Positions 15,218 through 25,702 of a DNA stretch of 40,381 nt are shown here, piece after piece (positions within the stretch are counted from its first letter, which is position 1; each line of letters opens with the position of its first letter). The notes beneath the pieces were generated by a model. It saw only the letters and a list, made by a program, of their open reading frames with translations, had not been told where the DNA came from and ran no database searches. This DNA is from Okeania sp. SIO1I7 (GTDB lineage: Bacteria; Cyanobacteriota; Cyanobacteriia; Cyanobacteriales; Microcoleaceae): contig JAAHGF010000003.1 in the NCBI GenBank assembly GCA_010672585.1, positions 634,780 through 675,160 of the forward strand, in the 5' to 3' direction. The position numbers were made by a program, and so were the translations under genes.

Positions 15218-15544
15218 TCAACTAGAATGCAGGACTTGGAGATATTTGTCAAGTTCCATTCTTTGTTTAGCTTGATGTAAAAAGTAACCACTCATCATAG
15301 CAGAAGCCAACATTTGACCGAGATTTTCTCTGCTCGTAGTTATAGTCATACCAAAATGCTCTGGTGGTAAATTTCCCAATATTCCTCTTAAATTTTGTTC
15401 CATAATTTGAGCAACTTCTGGTTCTGGTTTAGAAAGTTGAGCTACGGTTTCTGGATTCAGAGATTGAACATATTGCCATAATAAGTTATCACTACTCGAT
15501 TGATTGGCAGAATATTCAGAGGGATGACTTGGAAGGTTATTCAT
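15218..15544 (-). CDS. DUF760 domain protein
   Basis: This 108-residue protein fits the DUF760 family of cyanobacteria and plastids. The characteristic run is LLWQYVQSLNPETVAQLSKP, then PEVAQIMEQNLRGILGNLPPEHFG, then ITTSRENLGQMLASAMMSGYFL and a C-terminal helix QAKQRMELDKYL. The function of the family is not established; in plants some members are chloroplast proteins. It is soluble, with no signal or membrane segment. It is transcribed divergently from the SUI1 gene across 304 bp. Confidence 0.88.
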   Translation of the reverse strand: MNNLPSHPSEYSANQSSSDNLLWQYVQSLNPETVAQLSKPEPEVAQIMEQNLRGILGNLPPEHFGMTITTSRENLGQMLASAMMSGYFLHQAKQRMELDKYLQVLHSS

Positions 15545-15848
15545 AGTACTTATCTAGAATTAATAGAGTTTAGTCTTTAGTTACATATTAGCAACATTTT
15601 CCAACTGCTCTATTAAGTGTTACCGAACTTTTCGATCTGGTTTTTTCTACTCTAGTAAAAGCTGAAGCGCTAAAAGCTGATACCTAGTTAAATAGAGGAA
15701 ATAAATCTCGAATGGCGATCGCTACTCAAATTTCCCCAGTTAAATTTATATTCCTATTGTTGAACTAAGCTTTATAATACTTATTCTACTTAGCTTAATA
15801 CATGATATACTGATTATTTAAATTACTAAATAATATTCCTTAAAAGTT
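15545..15848. promoter_or_regulatory. Divergent promoter region, DUF760 / SUI1
   Basis: These 304 bp separate two divergent genes and must carry both promoters. A TATAAT-like word (about 15772-15778) and TGATATACT (about 15804-15812) lie before SUI1. A HIP1 octamer sits at 15715-15722. I see no RNA gene. Confidence 0.4.
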
Positions 15849-16217
15849 ATGGGTCGTTCAAAAAATAATTCCTCTAATATGAAATCTACTAAAGGTGATC
15901 GGGTAGTTTACTCAGAGTTTGGTAATAATGCCACCTCCCCAGCAACAGAAAGAGCGACACCAAACTTACCCCCAAATCAACAAAATTTAAAAGTACAAGC
16001 ATCCCGCAAAGGTCGCAAAGGAAAAACAGTTACAATTATTAGTGGGTTTCAGTCGAACCAGGAAATTTTGACAACTTTACTGAAACAACTGAAAAATCAA
16101 TGTGGTGCGGGTGGCACTGTTAAGGATAATGAAATTGAAATTCAGGGAGAACATAAGCAAAAATTACTGGAGATTTTAACTAAATTGGGCTACAAAGCTA
16201 AAATTAGCGGTGGTTAA
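15849..16217 (+). CDS. SUI1/eIF1-like translation factor (YciH family)
   Basis: This 122-residue protein has the SUI1 fold in its C-terminal 75 residues: RKGRKGKTVTIISGFQ, LTTLLKQLKNQCGAGGTVKD and EIEIQGEHKQKLLEILTKLGYKAK. The GAGGT-x-K loop is the signature of bacterial YciH/eIF1 proteins, which bind the 30S subunit and affect start-site fidelity. The N-terminal ~45 residues are low complexity and probably flexible, as in other cyanobacterial members. ATG 15849 is the only good start, though the SD is weak. Confidence 0.92.
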   Translation: MGRSKNNSSNMKSTKGDRVVYSEFGNNATSPATERATPNLPPNQQNLKVQASRKGRKGKTVTIISGFQSNQEILTTLLKQLKNQCGAGGTVKDNEIEIQGEHKQKLLEILTKLGYKAKISGG

Positions 16218-16470
16218 GGTATTTTAGGATGATAAATTTCAACAAACTGTAATTAAATAAGTTAAAGTAGACCGATACAAGCGGTAGGGAGTCAGGAATA
16301 TATGAGTTATATTTCCAATGAATTTGAGCTATTCTTCCCTACTGTAATTTGCTTTAATCTCTAGTCTAGATAATACCAAAACTGCTGTAATCATAAAATC
16401 CGGAAAATATAACAGAGATACTGTAGATATTTATCAGCAAAGCATTAATCATTACATATAAATGTGTCAG

Positions 16471-16653
16471 ATCAAATCCGGTAGCATCGGTGTAACTAGA
16501 TGGGGACCCACCCCCCGACCGTGGAGGGGAATGTGGGGGGATGGGGAGATGGATAACCCACCCGCGGGGCCCGACCGTGGAGGGGAAGATCGAGAAATAT
16601 TTGGTAATGGTTGAAGATGAACATTTTTGTATACCGAATTAAACGGATTTGAT
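16471..16653. mobile_element. Probable MITE (183 bp) with ATCAAATCCG ends
   Basis: ATCAAATCCG at 16471-16480 is the reverse complement of CGGATTTGAT at 16644-16653. Inside are two copies of CCGACCGTGGAGGGGAA (about 16516 and 16569) within C-rich and G-rich stretches. The same internal cccacccc...gaggggaa design is seen in the element at 29507-29682, and the 17209-17428 copy ends in CGGATTTGATAT, so they may be related. No clear target duplication is visible. The remainder of 16218-16767 holds nothing I can name. Confidence 0.5.
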
Positions 16654-16767
16654 ATTAATAATATTTATAGAGCTAATATTAAGAACGATAATTGTTGCGG
16701 AATTTTGATTTTGGCTTTGTATCTTTAAATAAGAAGTAATTAAACTTATATTAGTGGAGATATACAA

Positions 16768-16962
16768 ATGTTTAGAACAGTTGCTTTAGTATTACTAGGA
16801 ACTTCTGTTGGTTTTGGATTTTCTATGGTAGGTGATGGTGATGGGTTTGCTATTAAAGTACCTCAAATAGAAGCCGGAAAATTAGAATGTCGTTGGTTGC
16901 CTGAAGAGACCTCTAAGAACTCTTCTTCTATTAACGGAGAATTCTTGGAGCCGAGATATTAG
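16768..16962 (+). CDS. Small exported-looking hypothetical protein
   Basis: This 64-residue frame begins at ATG 16768 behind GTGGAGATA, a good ribosome site about nine bases upstream. MFRTVALVLLGTSVGFGFSMV forms a short hydrophobic N-terminal segment that could be a signal or a single membrane anchor. The mature part has FAIKVPQIEAGKLECRW with one cysteine and a polar tail. I do not recognise the family. The ribosome site and sensible composition support a real gene, but it is short. Confidence 0.55.
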   Translation: MFRTVALVLLGTSVGFGFSMVGDGDGFAIKVPQIEAGKLECRWLPEETSKNSSSINGEFLEPRY

Positions 16963-17011
16963 ACTTGCTCTTAAGTCCAATTTTAATTACACAAATTCTT
17001 GAGCGTGGGAG

Positions 17012-17155
17012 TATGGGAGAAGTAAACATAAGAATAATTAACAATAACTGACGTGCTAATTATCAAAAAAATTATTCAGTCTGTGTTAATTACTTAATAA
17101 TTGAAGTATCACTTAAGTTAAGCATTCTTTTTTCAATATTGGTATAAGGATAGCA
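17012..17155. repeat. Diverged dispersed repeat related to 1975-2105
   Basis: AAACATAAGAATAATTAACA follows a ggga-rich stretch, and the region ends near TTGGTATAAGG. Word order parallels 1975-2105. This similarity was judged by eye. Confidence 0.4.
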
Positions 17156-17208
17156 TTATTTTTAGGAATTAGTATCAAACATTAATAGTATCACAATATC
17201 TATCATTT

Positions 17209-17428
17209 ATATCATGTCCGGATGATTAAGTATAATAAAAAAAATTTCCTCTCAATGTTGAATAAATATCCCAAATTTCCACTCCTATCAAGTCTTCCCT
17301 CTTGAATTTACAGCTACCACAGCGCCACCTAAAAGCGGAACGGAGTTTGATCGCTCAATAATTTTGTACCGATTCCATTGTAACAATATTTTGTGAAACT
17401 GCTATAACTAATTACTCGGATTTGATAT
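17209..17428. mobile_element. MITE family B, copy 1 (220 bp)
   Basis: The left end is ATATCATGTCCGGATGATTA. The right end (about 17404-17428: ATAACTAATTACTCGGATTTGATAT) is its imperfect reverse complement. A TA dinucleotide flanks each end. Related copies are at 28390-28527 and 29507-29682. It sits 2 bp from the stop codon of the large hybrid kinase and may serve as its 3' hairpin. Confidence 0.6.
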
Positions 17429-17430
17429 AA

Positions 17431-20400
17431 CTACTGACTCGTGAATTTATCTAGAAATATATCAATGCTCTCTAATACTTGCTGAAACTGTTGGGCTAAA
17501 ATTAAAGCTTTGGTAGATAAAACTTCCAGATCGGGAGTTTCACTTTGTAGATCCCGATGTAGGGAAGCAGCAGACTTGTAGACGGTATCTGCTCCAATAT
17601 TACCTGCTACCCCTTTGAGGGAGTGAACCAAATATAACGCCTGCTTCAAATCTCCGTGGTTTAGTGCTGTTAGGATTTCAGCGTCATACTTTTTTTGAGA
17701 GGTTTGAAAGAGTCTCAGAATATCCTGATAATCATTCCAGTCACCACCCGTAAACTCTAAACCCAAATTGACATTCAGACCAGGTAGAGATAATTTAGCA
17801 GTCTCTGGAAGATAAGTCTTTTCTGGGAGAAGACTAGGGATATTATTCGTGGGTACAGAGGAACTGTTAGTTGGAATAATCCACTTCAGCAGAGTCTCAT
17901 ATAACTCTTGGGGGTTCACAGGTTTGGATAGATGATAATTCATCCCCGCTGCCGAACTTTTAGCTCTATCTATATCCATAGCATTAGCTGTCATCGCAAT
18001 AATCGGCACTGTGGCAAACCATTCTGTTCCGCTGTCGTCCTCCTTTGCCAGAGAACGGATACGGCGAGTAGCCTCTAGTCCATCCATTCCTGGCATCCGA
18101 ATATCCATCAAGATTAGGTCGTAAACCTGCTCCATAACTTTAGCGATCGCCTCTTTTCCATTAGTTGCGCAATCTACTTTCAACCCCACCTTTTGCAACA
18201 ATTCCTGGGCGATTTGTTGGTTAACTGCATTGTCTTCTACCAGTAGAATATCAGCTCCCTGAATTTCTTCAAGTTCTTCCATGCAGGATAATTGAGTCTC
18301 TCTAGAATCACTGACTATCGGATAATCAGAATCATCATCAGACTCCCAGAGGTAGCCCAGTTCTAGTTCAAAGTAGAATATACTGCCTTTACCAAGTTCG
18401 CTCTCAACACCAATGGTGCCACCCATGATGTTAACAAGACCTTTGCAAATTGCCAATCCGAGTCCTGTACCACCGTACTTGCGACTGGTAGAAGCATCCA
18501 CCTGGGTAAAGGACTGAAATAGTTTTTCCATCTGAGAAGGACTAATACCAATTCCTGTATCTTGCACCTGAAATTTCAGGCAAACAGTTTCCTGGCTATA
18601 AGTGAGTAGTTCAACTCCAATGGTAACGCCACCTATTTCGGTGAATTTGATAGCATTACTCGCTAGATTCATCAAAACTTGACTTAAGCGTAGTGAGTCT
18701 CCAATTAAATAATGGGGAATCCTATCCCCTACTTGGAATAATAGTTCCAGTCCTTTTTCAGTAGCTTTTAGACCAAGAACATTGTTGATTTGATTCAGGA
18801 TTTGATATAATTCAAATGGAATAGATTCCAGTTCCAGTTTCCCGACTTCGATTTTGGAAAAGTCGAGGATGTCGTTGATGATTTCCAACAATGATTGAGC
18901 GGAACTCTGGATTTTGGTGAGATAGTCTTGTTGGTAGGAGGTAAGATCGGTTTGTAAAGCCAAGTGAGTGAGTCCCAGAATACCATTCATCGGAGTACGA
19001 ATTTCATGACTCATCAGGGCTAAAAATTCGCTCTTGGCACGGTTAGCATATTCGGCAGCTTCTTTTGCTTCTTGCAACTGCTTTTCAGTTAATTTACGCT
19101 CGGTGATATCGTGTACCGTACCTATGAGATGTGTTACTTTGCCGGAGATATCCCGCAGAGGTCTACCACGAGCAGAGATATAAACCAAAGAGCCATCTGG
19201 TTGATAGATGCGACATTCGATTTTGTAGGGTTGAGCAGTTGCTATGGTAGCCTTAACTGCACGGTCTATACCCTCGCGGTCTTCAGGATGGACAAGTTCT
19301 AGGAAATCTTCATAAGTTAGAGTTCTCACTTCTGGCGACTTTCCCAAAATGCGGAAAGTTTCCTCCGACCAAGCAACTACCCCCGTTGTTAGATCGAATT
19401 CCCAACTCCCCAGTTTACCTATTTTTTGTGCTGCTTTTAAATGAGCTTCACTTTTGCGCAGAGTTTCTTCAACTTGTTTACGACTGCTAATATCAGTAAT
19501 TGTGCCAACATAACCGATTTTCTGCCCCTCAGTATCCCATTCTGCCACCGTTTGTGCATACACCCACTTCACAGTACCGTCAGGATGTTGCAAGCGATAT
19601 TCCATTTGGCCAGAATGCTTACCTTCGAGAAATTGCTCCCAGACTGTGGCAACCATAACTCGATCGTCGGGGTGTAGAACTTGTTGCCATCCAGTTCCAG
19701 TTGCTGCCTCTACAGATATTCCGGCAATCTGACTCCAGCGATCGTTAACATAGGTACAGTTCCCTTTCATATCAGTACTAAAAATTCCCACCGGAACAGT
19801 TGCAGCTAATGTTGAGTAACGATTTTCGCTCTCGCTCAAGGCAGATTCTGCTCGTCGCCGTTCTTCCAGTTCAACCTTTATTTGTTCATAAGCTTTTCCC
19901 TGTTGGATCGCAATGGCAATGTGAACAGATAATCGTTGCAGTAAATTGATCCCATTTTTTTTCCAGACATAGGCATGATCGTGGCTAGCAAGAATCAGAC
20001 CCCACAGTTCTTTTTCTACTATAATTGGTACAACCAGGGTAGCACGAAGACCAAAACTTACAAGTATTTCTTGACGATCTGGACTTATATCTGATTCATA
20101 TACGTCATTTACTACCCGAATCTGACCATGGCGATACTGTTCCATCCATTCAGGTGTCACCCAGACACGCGCAAATTCTGCATCCAATAGCGATCGTTCG
20201 CTTTCAGCAATTGACTCAGCAACCACAGTATCAGAAGACCGAGGATGGAATTGGTAAACCATCGCCCGATGGCAGTGCAACAGTGAGGGAATTTCTCGTA
20301 CTGCTGTATCAAGAATGTTCTGCAAATCCAGCGACGACCTAATCTGGTCTGTTACAGTCATCATTAATTTTTCGCGACTTGCCTTAGCCTTGAGAGCATT

Positions 20401-21813
20401 AGTTCTAGCTTCCACCAAGCTTTCTAGTTCCACAGTCCGACTTTCCAGTAGTTTGATTCGCTCTGCCTCTAAATGCACTACCCGTTGTTCCAAAACTTCC
20501 GTCAACTTGCTAACTTCCCAAGGATTGATAGCTTGCAAGACACTGCTCTGTGTCACAATACCTATAAGCTCTCCTTGTTCCCCTTTCACCACTAACTGAC
20601 GGATGTTGTGCTCTTCTATAATCTTTTGCACAGTCCAAAGTGACGCTTCTGGTTTAACTGTCAGCAGCGGTTTACTCATCACTGCCTCTGCTATGGAATT
20701 TTCTAGATTTAGACCCAATGCCTGAAATTTAACCAGGTCTCGCTCACTCAGCATCCCCACCGGAATTTGCAGTGATTCTGTACCAGGTTCCACAATCACA
20801 ATTGAACTAATATGGCGATCGCTCATCAGTTGGGCAATTGTCAATAGAGATTTCTCCGGTGTGGCACAAACCACCTTACGGTTCATAACTTCGCGCACCA
20901 GACGTAGTCGTAGCAGGTCAGTTGGTTGGCAAATTTGTTGCAAACTATCGTGAGTAATTAATCCAACCAGATGCTCGTGTTCATCTAGAATCGGCAAGTG
21001 ACGAATCTGATGCTGCTGAAGCAGGTTAATTACAGAAAACAAATCGGTAAAATCATACTCAGGTAGGGTAATGACAGAAGGTGTCATAATCTGACTCATT
21101 ACCAAGCGTTCGAGGGGTTTTTGCTGGGCACTTAAGCGGACTACATCCCGCTCAGTCATAATACCTACGACCCGCCCATCCTCAACTACTAACGCGCAGC
21201 TTGACGTTGCCTCTTGATGACGATCTTTTTCTGGCCTATCTGCTTTTTTGGCATCACTGTTGTTATTCATTAAGGTAATGGCCTCTCTGACTGTTGTATC
21301 GGGATTAACAACCAGGGGATTCCTAATGATTGCAGATTTCAGTTCTAGCTGAGTAAGCACTGTGGTGCGAACAGAAACTTGACTAACACAGGCGCATAGT
21401 GAGGTAGCTGTAAGATCTCCCTTGACCAGATAATCTGCTGCTCCTAGTTTCATTGCTCGTACTGCAACCCGCTCATCCCCCAATCCAGTTAGCACAATTA
21501 CGGGTAATTTATCTTTAGGGTAGTTAGTGGCAATTGCTTCTAAGAACTCCAATCCATCTCCATCCGGTAGATTTACATCAACCAAGGCTATATTTGGTCG
21601 CTCCGAGTGCCACATTTCTATTCCTTCTTCTAAGGTTTCCGCTTCTATTATGTGGTAAGTGCGGTCTGGATCTGATGTCAGATAACGAATGTAGGTGAGG
21701 CGATCGACCTCAGAATCATCTAGAAGTAAAATAGTTATTGTCGGCAATAAGGGTTCAGGTGTGCTAACATTGCTGTCACCATGGGGAATTTTGCTATAGC
21801 TTGAGTTAGGCAT
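17431..21813 (-). CDS. Hybrid sensor kinase: REC-4xCBS-GAF-PAS-PAS-HisKA-HATPase-REC-HPt
   Basis: This 1460-residue cytoplasmic phosphorelay protein shows no membrane segment. In order: receiver at 26-135 ([11 protein letters not shown], Asp79; Lys131); four CBS modules at about 160-230, 240-297, 305-367 and 375-430, each with the GIMTERD/GLITHDS-type ending, which suggests adenine-nucleotide sensing; a coiled linker; GAF at about 490-650; two PAS modules at about 665-930; HisKA with [10 protein letters not shown] (His936); HATPase with NAIKFT, DTGIGIS and GGTGLGLAI; a second receiver with [11 protein letters not shown] (Asp1237); and HPt with [13 protein letters not shown] (His1397). The GAF lacks the usual bilin cysteine (it reads LASHDH), so light sensing through it is unlikely. 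A full His-Asp-His relay is in one chain; the output regulator is not in the window. Confidence 0.92.
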   Translation of the reverse strand: MPNSSYSKIPHGDSNVSTPEPLLPTITILLLDDSEVDRLTYIRYLTSDPDRTYHIIEAETLEEGIEMWHSERPNIALVDVNLPDGDGLEFLEAIATNYPKDKLPVIVLTGLGDERVAVRAMKLGAADYLVKGDLTATSLCACVSQVSVRTTVLTQLELKSAIIRNPLVVNPDTTVREAITLMNNNSDAKKADRPEKDRHQEATSSCALVVEDGRVVGIMTERDVVRLSAQQKPLERLVMSQIMTPSVITLPEYDFTDLFSVINLLQQHQIRHLPILDEHEHLVGLITHDSLQQICQPTDLLRLRLVREVMNRKVVCATPEKSLLTIAQLMSDRHISSIVIVEPGTESLQIPVGMLSERDLVKFQALGLNLENSIAEAVMSKPLLTVKPEASLWTVQKIIEEHNIRQLVVKGEQGELIGIVTQSSVLQAINPWEVSKLTEVLEQRVVHLEAERIKLLESRTVELESLVEARTNALKAKASREKLMMTVTDQIRSSLDLQNILDTAVREIPSLLHCHRAMVYQFHPRSSDTVVAESIAESERSLLDAEFARVWVTPEWMEQYRHGQIRVVNDVYESDISPDRQEILVSFGLRATLVVPIIVEKELWGLILASHDHAYVWKKNGINLLQRLSVHIAIAIQQGKAYEQIKVELEERRRAESALSESENRYSTLAATVPVGIFSTDMKGNCTYVNDRWSQIAGISVEAATGTGWQQVLHPDDRVMVATVWEQFLEGKHSGQMEYRLQHPDGTVKWVYAQTVAEWDTEGQKIGYVGTITDISSRKQVEETLRKSEAHLKAAQKIGKLGSWEFDLTTGVVAWSEETFRILGKSPEVRTLTYEDFLELVHPEDREGIDRAVKATIATAQPYKIECRIYQPDGSLVYISARGRPLRDISGKVTHLIGTVHDITERKLTEKQLQEAKEAAEYANRAKSEFLALMSHEIRTPMNGILGLTHLALQTDLTSYQQDYLTKIQSSAQSLLEIINDILDFSKIEVGKLELESIPFELYQILNQINNVLGLKATEKGLELLFQVGDRIPHYLIGDSLRLSQVLMNLASNAIKFTEIGGVTIGVELLTYSQETVCLKFQVQDTGIGISPSQMEKLFQSFTQVDASTSRKYGGTGLGLAICKGLVNIMGGTIGVESELGKGSIFYFELELGYLWESDDDSDYPIVSDSRETQLSCMEELEEIQGADILLVEDNAVNQQIAQELLQKVGLKVDCATNGKEAIAKVMEQVYDLILMDIRMPGMDGLEATRRIRSLAKEDDSGTEWFATVPIIAMTANAMDIDRAKSSAAGMNYHLSKPVNPQELYETLLKWIIPTNSSSVPTNNIPSLLPEKTYLPETAKLSLPGLNVNLGLEFTGGDWNDYQDILRLFQTSQKKYDAEILTALNHGDLKQALYLVHSLKGVAGNIGADTVYKSAASLHRDLQSETPDLEVLSTKALILAQQFQQVLESIDIFLDKFTSQ

Positions 21814-22752
21814 TTTTGTGCTTCTTTGAGGAAGTAGTCAGTATGAGTGATAACAATGCGAGTGATGGTAGGGTATTCAACCTATCAGGCCACAATTATT
21901 AATGGTTAAGCTTACTACAGCTAGATATACTAAATATTTAGATTGGTAAGTTAATGAAGTAAACTTCTTGATTCGATCGATCTCCTATATTTTAAAAATA
22001 GTTAACAAGTTTTTGTTACTGTATTCATCACCCTAAAATATATTGTAGATTATAGTTTAATAGTTATAATCACGCAATACTAGGCATAAAATAAATAAAT
22101 AGGGTTTGCGCTTCACTAGTCTTTTAGTACGGGTAGGAGTCAGGAGTCAACCCACCCCTCGCCCCTCCCTGGAGGGGAAGTCAGGAGTCAGGAGAAATGG
22201 GAATGAGCGAAGAGGTAGGAGTAAGAATTATAAGAGTGATTTTTCTACCATAGTCAGCCCAAAATACTAGCATGCATGAGCTTTTCGGTGCAAAAAGCTG
22301 GCACTTTTTTAAACCCCAAAAAGGCTTTAGCCTTTATTTATCAATACGCGCGAGAATTAATCAGCAAGCCATAAATAGTTACTGTACTAGCACGGCAAAT
22401 ATTCTAATATTAATAAGGCGCATCTAAATCTAAGATATTTGGCGGAGTTTCTCCTTTTGTTCAATAGAAATAGGGGCGAACAAGAATGTATAGATGTCTT
22501 ATAAATTCTTAATACAAAGGTGAAAAAAGAATGGGATAAATACAGTATAGCTTTGCTGCTAAATTATTTTAATATCTATATTTAGAATAGCAATTGAATC
22601 ATCTGCTACATTAAAGTAGTTCTTGTTTATGATGTACTGATTTTGAAAATACAATAGATTCGGTGGTATATTAGGTAAAAATATTAACGATTAAGTGCGA
22701 GCATCTTGCCCGTAACAGATGTACATCATTGATATGAAATATTCTGTATAAC
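21814..22752. other. Long gene-poor region with dispersed repeats
   Basis: These 939 bp lie upstream of the hybrid kinase and downstream of the response regulator. At about 22135-22200 there is the dispersed module GTCAGGAGTCAACCCACCCC...CCTCCCTGGAGGGGAAG, whose CCCTCC/GGAGGG part can form a hairpin; related modules are at 26330-26410 and 29560-29605. AAAAAGGCTTTAGCCTTTAT near 22318 is a small hairpin followed by T-rich sequence. I found no open frame with coding character and no tRNA. Confidence 0.55.
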
Positions 22753-23211
22753 TCAACTATCAGGCAAAATAGCTGTTTCAAACCAATAGGATAAAAAATC
22801 TTCTATGTTTTTGCTAAAAGTTTGAAAATTCACTGGTTTTTCCATATAGCTATTCACTCCCTGTTCATAACAAATTTGAACATCTTTAGTATTTGATGAA
22901 GTTGAAAATACAACTATAGGGATAATTTTTAATTGTTGATGATTTTTGATAATTTCAATTACTTCTCGTCCATCAGTTCCTGGCAGATTTAAATCTATTA
23001 AAATCAGTGTAGGACGAGGAGCTATTTCAGGAGAATATTCTCCTGTCTGGAAAATAAAATCTAACGCGTCATCTCCATCTACACAGTGATATATAGGATA
23101 CTCAAAACCTTGTTTCTTAAGAATTCGGAGCAATGTAGTATAATCTTCTTCACTATCTTCAACTATGAGCAAAGATAAATCTTTTTTTTGTTTATTTAGT
23201 AATTCACTCAT
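22753..23211 (-). CDS. Single-domain response regulator, Rcp1-like
   Basis: This 152-residue protein is a lone receiver domain of the Rcp1 group, the usual partner of cyanobacterial phytochrome kinases. LLIVEDSEEDYTTLLRIL holds the acidic pair, LILIDLNLPGTDG the phospho-acceptor aspartate, VVFSTSS the conserved Ser/Thr and SYMEKPVNFQTF the lysine. There is no DNA-binding output, so it must pass the signal by protein contact. It starts 6 bp after the stop of the phytochrome gene, so the two are almost certainly co-transcribed and translationally coupled. Confidence 0.92.
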   Translation of the reverse strand: MSELLNKQKKDLSLLIVEDSEEDYTTLLRILKKQGFEYPIYHCVDGDDALDFIFQTGEYSPEIAPRPTLILIDLNLPGTDGREVIEIIKNHQQLKIIPIVVFSTSSNTKDVQICYEQGVNSYMEKPVNFQTFSKNIEDFLSYWFETAILPDS

Positions 23212-23217
23212 TGATGA

Positions 23218-25473
23218 TTAATGCTCCGATAATTTGATATAGAATGTTGTTCCTTCTCCATAATTAGACTCCAGCCAAATTTCACCGCCATGACGTTCGA
23301 TGATTTTTTTTACTATTGTTAAACCTACCCCTGTACCGCCACCAAACTTATCTTTCCCATGTAATCGTTTAAAAAGTTTAAAAATTGTCTCTATATGCTT
23401 TTCTCGAATGCCTATACCATTATCTTTGATAGATATTATACAGGTAGAACCTTCAGTTTTTTTATAACCAATTTCTACAGTTTTATGAGTTTTTTTATTA
23501 TATTTAACCGCATTATTGATTAAGTTGCTAAATACTTCTTCCATGAGAATTTTATCACCATAAATTATCGGTAAATTATCCATTTTGATAATTTCAATAG
23601 ATTCATTAGGTTTACTCATCCTAATAACTTCTGACACATTTTCAATTAATTCATTCAGATTAATCGGAGCTTTATGAAGTGCTTGACGACCCAAACGGGA
23701 AAGAAACAATAAAGCATTAATTAAATCTTCCATCCGTTGAGTTAAACGCACCAAAGTCTCTAATTTTTGGCGACCATCTTGCTCAAGAATTTCACCATAA
23801 TCTTCCATCAAAAATGTAGCATAATTATGAATTCCTCGTAAAGGTTCTTTTAGATCGTGGGAAGCAATATAGTTAAAAGAATCTAAGTCACTATTACTTT
23901 GTTCTAATTCTAGATTTATTTCTGCTAATTTAGCCATTTTACGCATTAAAATCCCCAAAATAGCACTTTTGAGTTCTTGTGCTCCTTCTATTTCATAAGA
24001 TTGCCAAGGAAGAGAATGACATTCCACTGTTTCGAGCCATTTTGCAAAAGATTTTCGAGGCAGAAGTGTAATGCTACCATCCGATTCAATTTTGCCATGT
24101 TTTTGTGGATTTCCAGCCCAATTAACTGTTTGACTTACCTCTGGGCGAAACCATAACACATAATTTTTTTGGACTTTGGTAATTTCTAACACTAATAAAC
24201 CACTAGCAATCTCTTTAAATTTATTAGCTGGAGGATAAACTTTCGGTAAAGAATCTGTATGATATATGTCAGTTTTTATGTTAGTTTTGACCCAATTAAG
24301 CAAAGGTTCAATTTCTTCATCTTTGAAAGTTTCTCCTATTTTTTGAAGTTCTCCTTCTGCATAAATTATTGCTCCCGTTGCCCCTACTATTGTTAATAAT
24401 TTTTCTCCAATATTTGTGAAGGCCGTCAATAAATTTTCAGATTTAGAAATAGCTGTTATTACCTGAGACTGTATAGATTTTAAATGAATTTTATAATCTA
24501 AATTATCATGTTCTTCTTTTGTAGTAATATGAACAGACATTACTTGTCCAAAAAAATCACAAACTGTTCGTAAATCGTAGGGAATATATTTAATTGAGTA
24601 GTGATGACAAGCAATCAATCCCCATAACTTTCCTTCTTTTAATAAAGAGATTGACATAGAGGCTTTTACACCCATATTCTGTAGATATTCTATATGAATT
24701 GGGGAAACACTCCGCAATACAGAAAAGCTTAAATCTAGGGGTTGGTTGGTCAAAGGATTATTTTTAGGACACAACTCCACAGGTTGATAGTTAATATCTG
24801 GAATAATCCGCAGATAGTTAATACTATACAAATGTCGTGATGATTCAGGAATATCACTAGCAGGGTAATGTAAACCTAAATATGACTCTAATTCTTCTTG
24901 TTTATCTTCGGCAATAACTTCTCCTGAATTATCGGCATGAAACTTATATATCATCACCCGGTCTAACCCTGTCAATTGACGAATTTCTTTCACTACAATT
25001 GAACAAAGTTCCTGTAAATTTGCAGACTTTTGAATCCGAGTAATAGTGTGGCGAGTGAGTCGATAAAATTGAAAAAAATCTTCTTCTAATTCAATTTTAC
25101 AAGGTTCAAGTTCCAAAATTATTACTTGATTATTGTGATGTACAATACTGTTAAATAATTTGGTTTCATCCCCACATTTTATCGATAACTTTAGTGGGCT
25201 TAGATATTCAAAATCTCCTGCTAAACTATTACGTATAGAATCTATTTGTTGAGGTTCTAATAGATATTTTATATTTTGGTTGAGCAAATTTTCAGGGAGA
25301 ACATTTAACCATTCTTCTGTATTATTACTAACTTGAATAATATCCAATTCTGGTTCTTGCAAAACTAGCAATACCCCATGAGGTTGAATCGAACCAGGAA
25401 TATGAATTTGTTCGCGATCGCAATTAGTTAAATTTACTTTATCTGCTGTTATAATTTCAATTTTATTGTTCAT
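23218..25473 (-). CDS. Bacteriophytochrome-type histidine kinase (PAS-GAF-PHY-HisKA-HATPase)
   Basis: This 751-residue red/far-red photoreceptor kinase has an N-terminal NCDREQIHIPGSIQPHG segment with Cys18 at the position used by biliverdin in bacteriophytochromes. The GAF has HYPASDIPESSRHLY and, where Cph1 has its phycocyanobilin cysteine, SPIHIEYL with Ile259. It is therefore the CphB/BphP type, binding biliverdin, not Cph1. The PHY tongue shows WAGNP and PRKSF. The kinase has IASHDLKEPLRG (His539), NLINNAVKYN, DNGIGIREKH and GGGTGVGLTIVKKI. The Rcp1-like regulator follows after 6 bp and is the likely phosphate acceptor. ATG 25473 is the natural start. Confidence 0.93.
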   Translation of the reverse strand: MNNKIEIITADKVNLTNCDREQIHIPGSIQPHGVLLVLQEPELDIIQVSNNTEEWLNVLPENLLNQNIKYLLEPQQIDSIRNSLAGDFEYLSPLKLSIKCGDETKLFNSIVHHNNQVIILELEPCKIELEEDFFQFYRLTRHTITRIQKSANLQELCSIVVKEIRQLTGLDRVMIYKFHADNSGEVIAEDKQEELESYLGLHYPASDIPESSRHLYSINYLRIIPDINYQPVELCPKNNPLTNQPLDLSFSVLRSVSPIHIEYLQNMGVKASMSISLLKEGKLWGLIACHHYSIKYIPYDLRTVCDFFGQVMSVHITTKEEHDNLDYKIHLKSIQSQVITAISKSENLLTAFTNIGEKLLTIVGATGAIIYAEGELQKIGETFKDEEIEPLLNWVKTNIKTDIYHTDSLPKVYPPANKFKEIASGLLVLEITKVQKNYVLWFRPEVSQTVNWAGNPQKHGKIESDGSITLLPRKSFAKWLETVECHSLPWQSYEIEGAQELKSAILGILMRKMAKLAEINLELEQSNSDLDSFNYIASHDLKEPLRGIHNYATFLMEDYGEILEQDGRQKLETLVRLTQRMEDLINALLFLSRLGRQALHKAPINLNELIENVSEVIRMSKPNESIEIIKMDNLPIIYGDKILMEEVFSNLINNAVKYNKKTHKTVEIGYKKTEGSTCIISIKDNGIGIREKHIETIFKLFKRLHGKDKFGGGTGVGLTIVKKIIERHGGEIWLESNYGEGTTFYIKLSEH

Positions 25474-25552
25474 TACTTCTAGTTTTAAGTTGGTATAAAG
25501 AAGGAAGAAGGAAGAAGGAAAAATCTGTTGTTGTGTGAGACCAAAACAACTT

Positions 25553-25702
25553 ATGACTTATCAAATATTACAGAAAGAGGCTACTACCGATAATCATATA
25601 ATTTATCAAGATGAAGCAATAGTTGCAAATTTTTTAGCCGAACTACCATCCGTTTTAGCATCTCTAGAAAGTCTTTCCGAGAAAAATTATTCCAGGAAAT
25701 AA
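25553..25702 (+). CDS. Short possible gene or remnant, unknown
   Basis: A 49-codon frame starts ATG 25553 (MTYQILQKEATTDNHIIYQD) and ends SEKNYSRK before TAA 25700-25702. The composition is protein-like (no low complexity, hydrophobic periodicity in EAIVANFLAELPSVLASLESL), but there is no good ribosome site and I do not recognise it. It could be a small gene or the remains of a larger one. Confidence 0.3.
   Translation: MTYQILQKEATTDNHIIYQDEAIVANFLAELPSVLASLESLSEKNYSRK

Noticed and set aside
19700-20450. Bilin-binding GAF (cyanobacteriochrome) in the hybrid kinase
   Set aside because: No cysteine is found at the usual chromophore site; the corresponding segment reads [12 protein letters not shown].
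23218-25473. Cph1-type phytochrome call
   Set aside because: The GAF cysteine is Ile259, while the N-terminal biliverdin cysteine is present.
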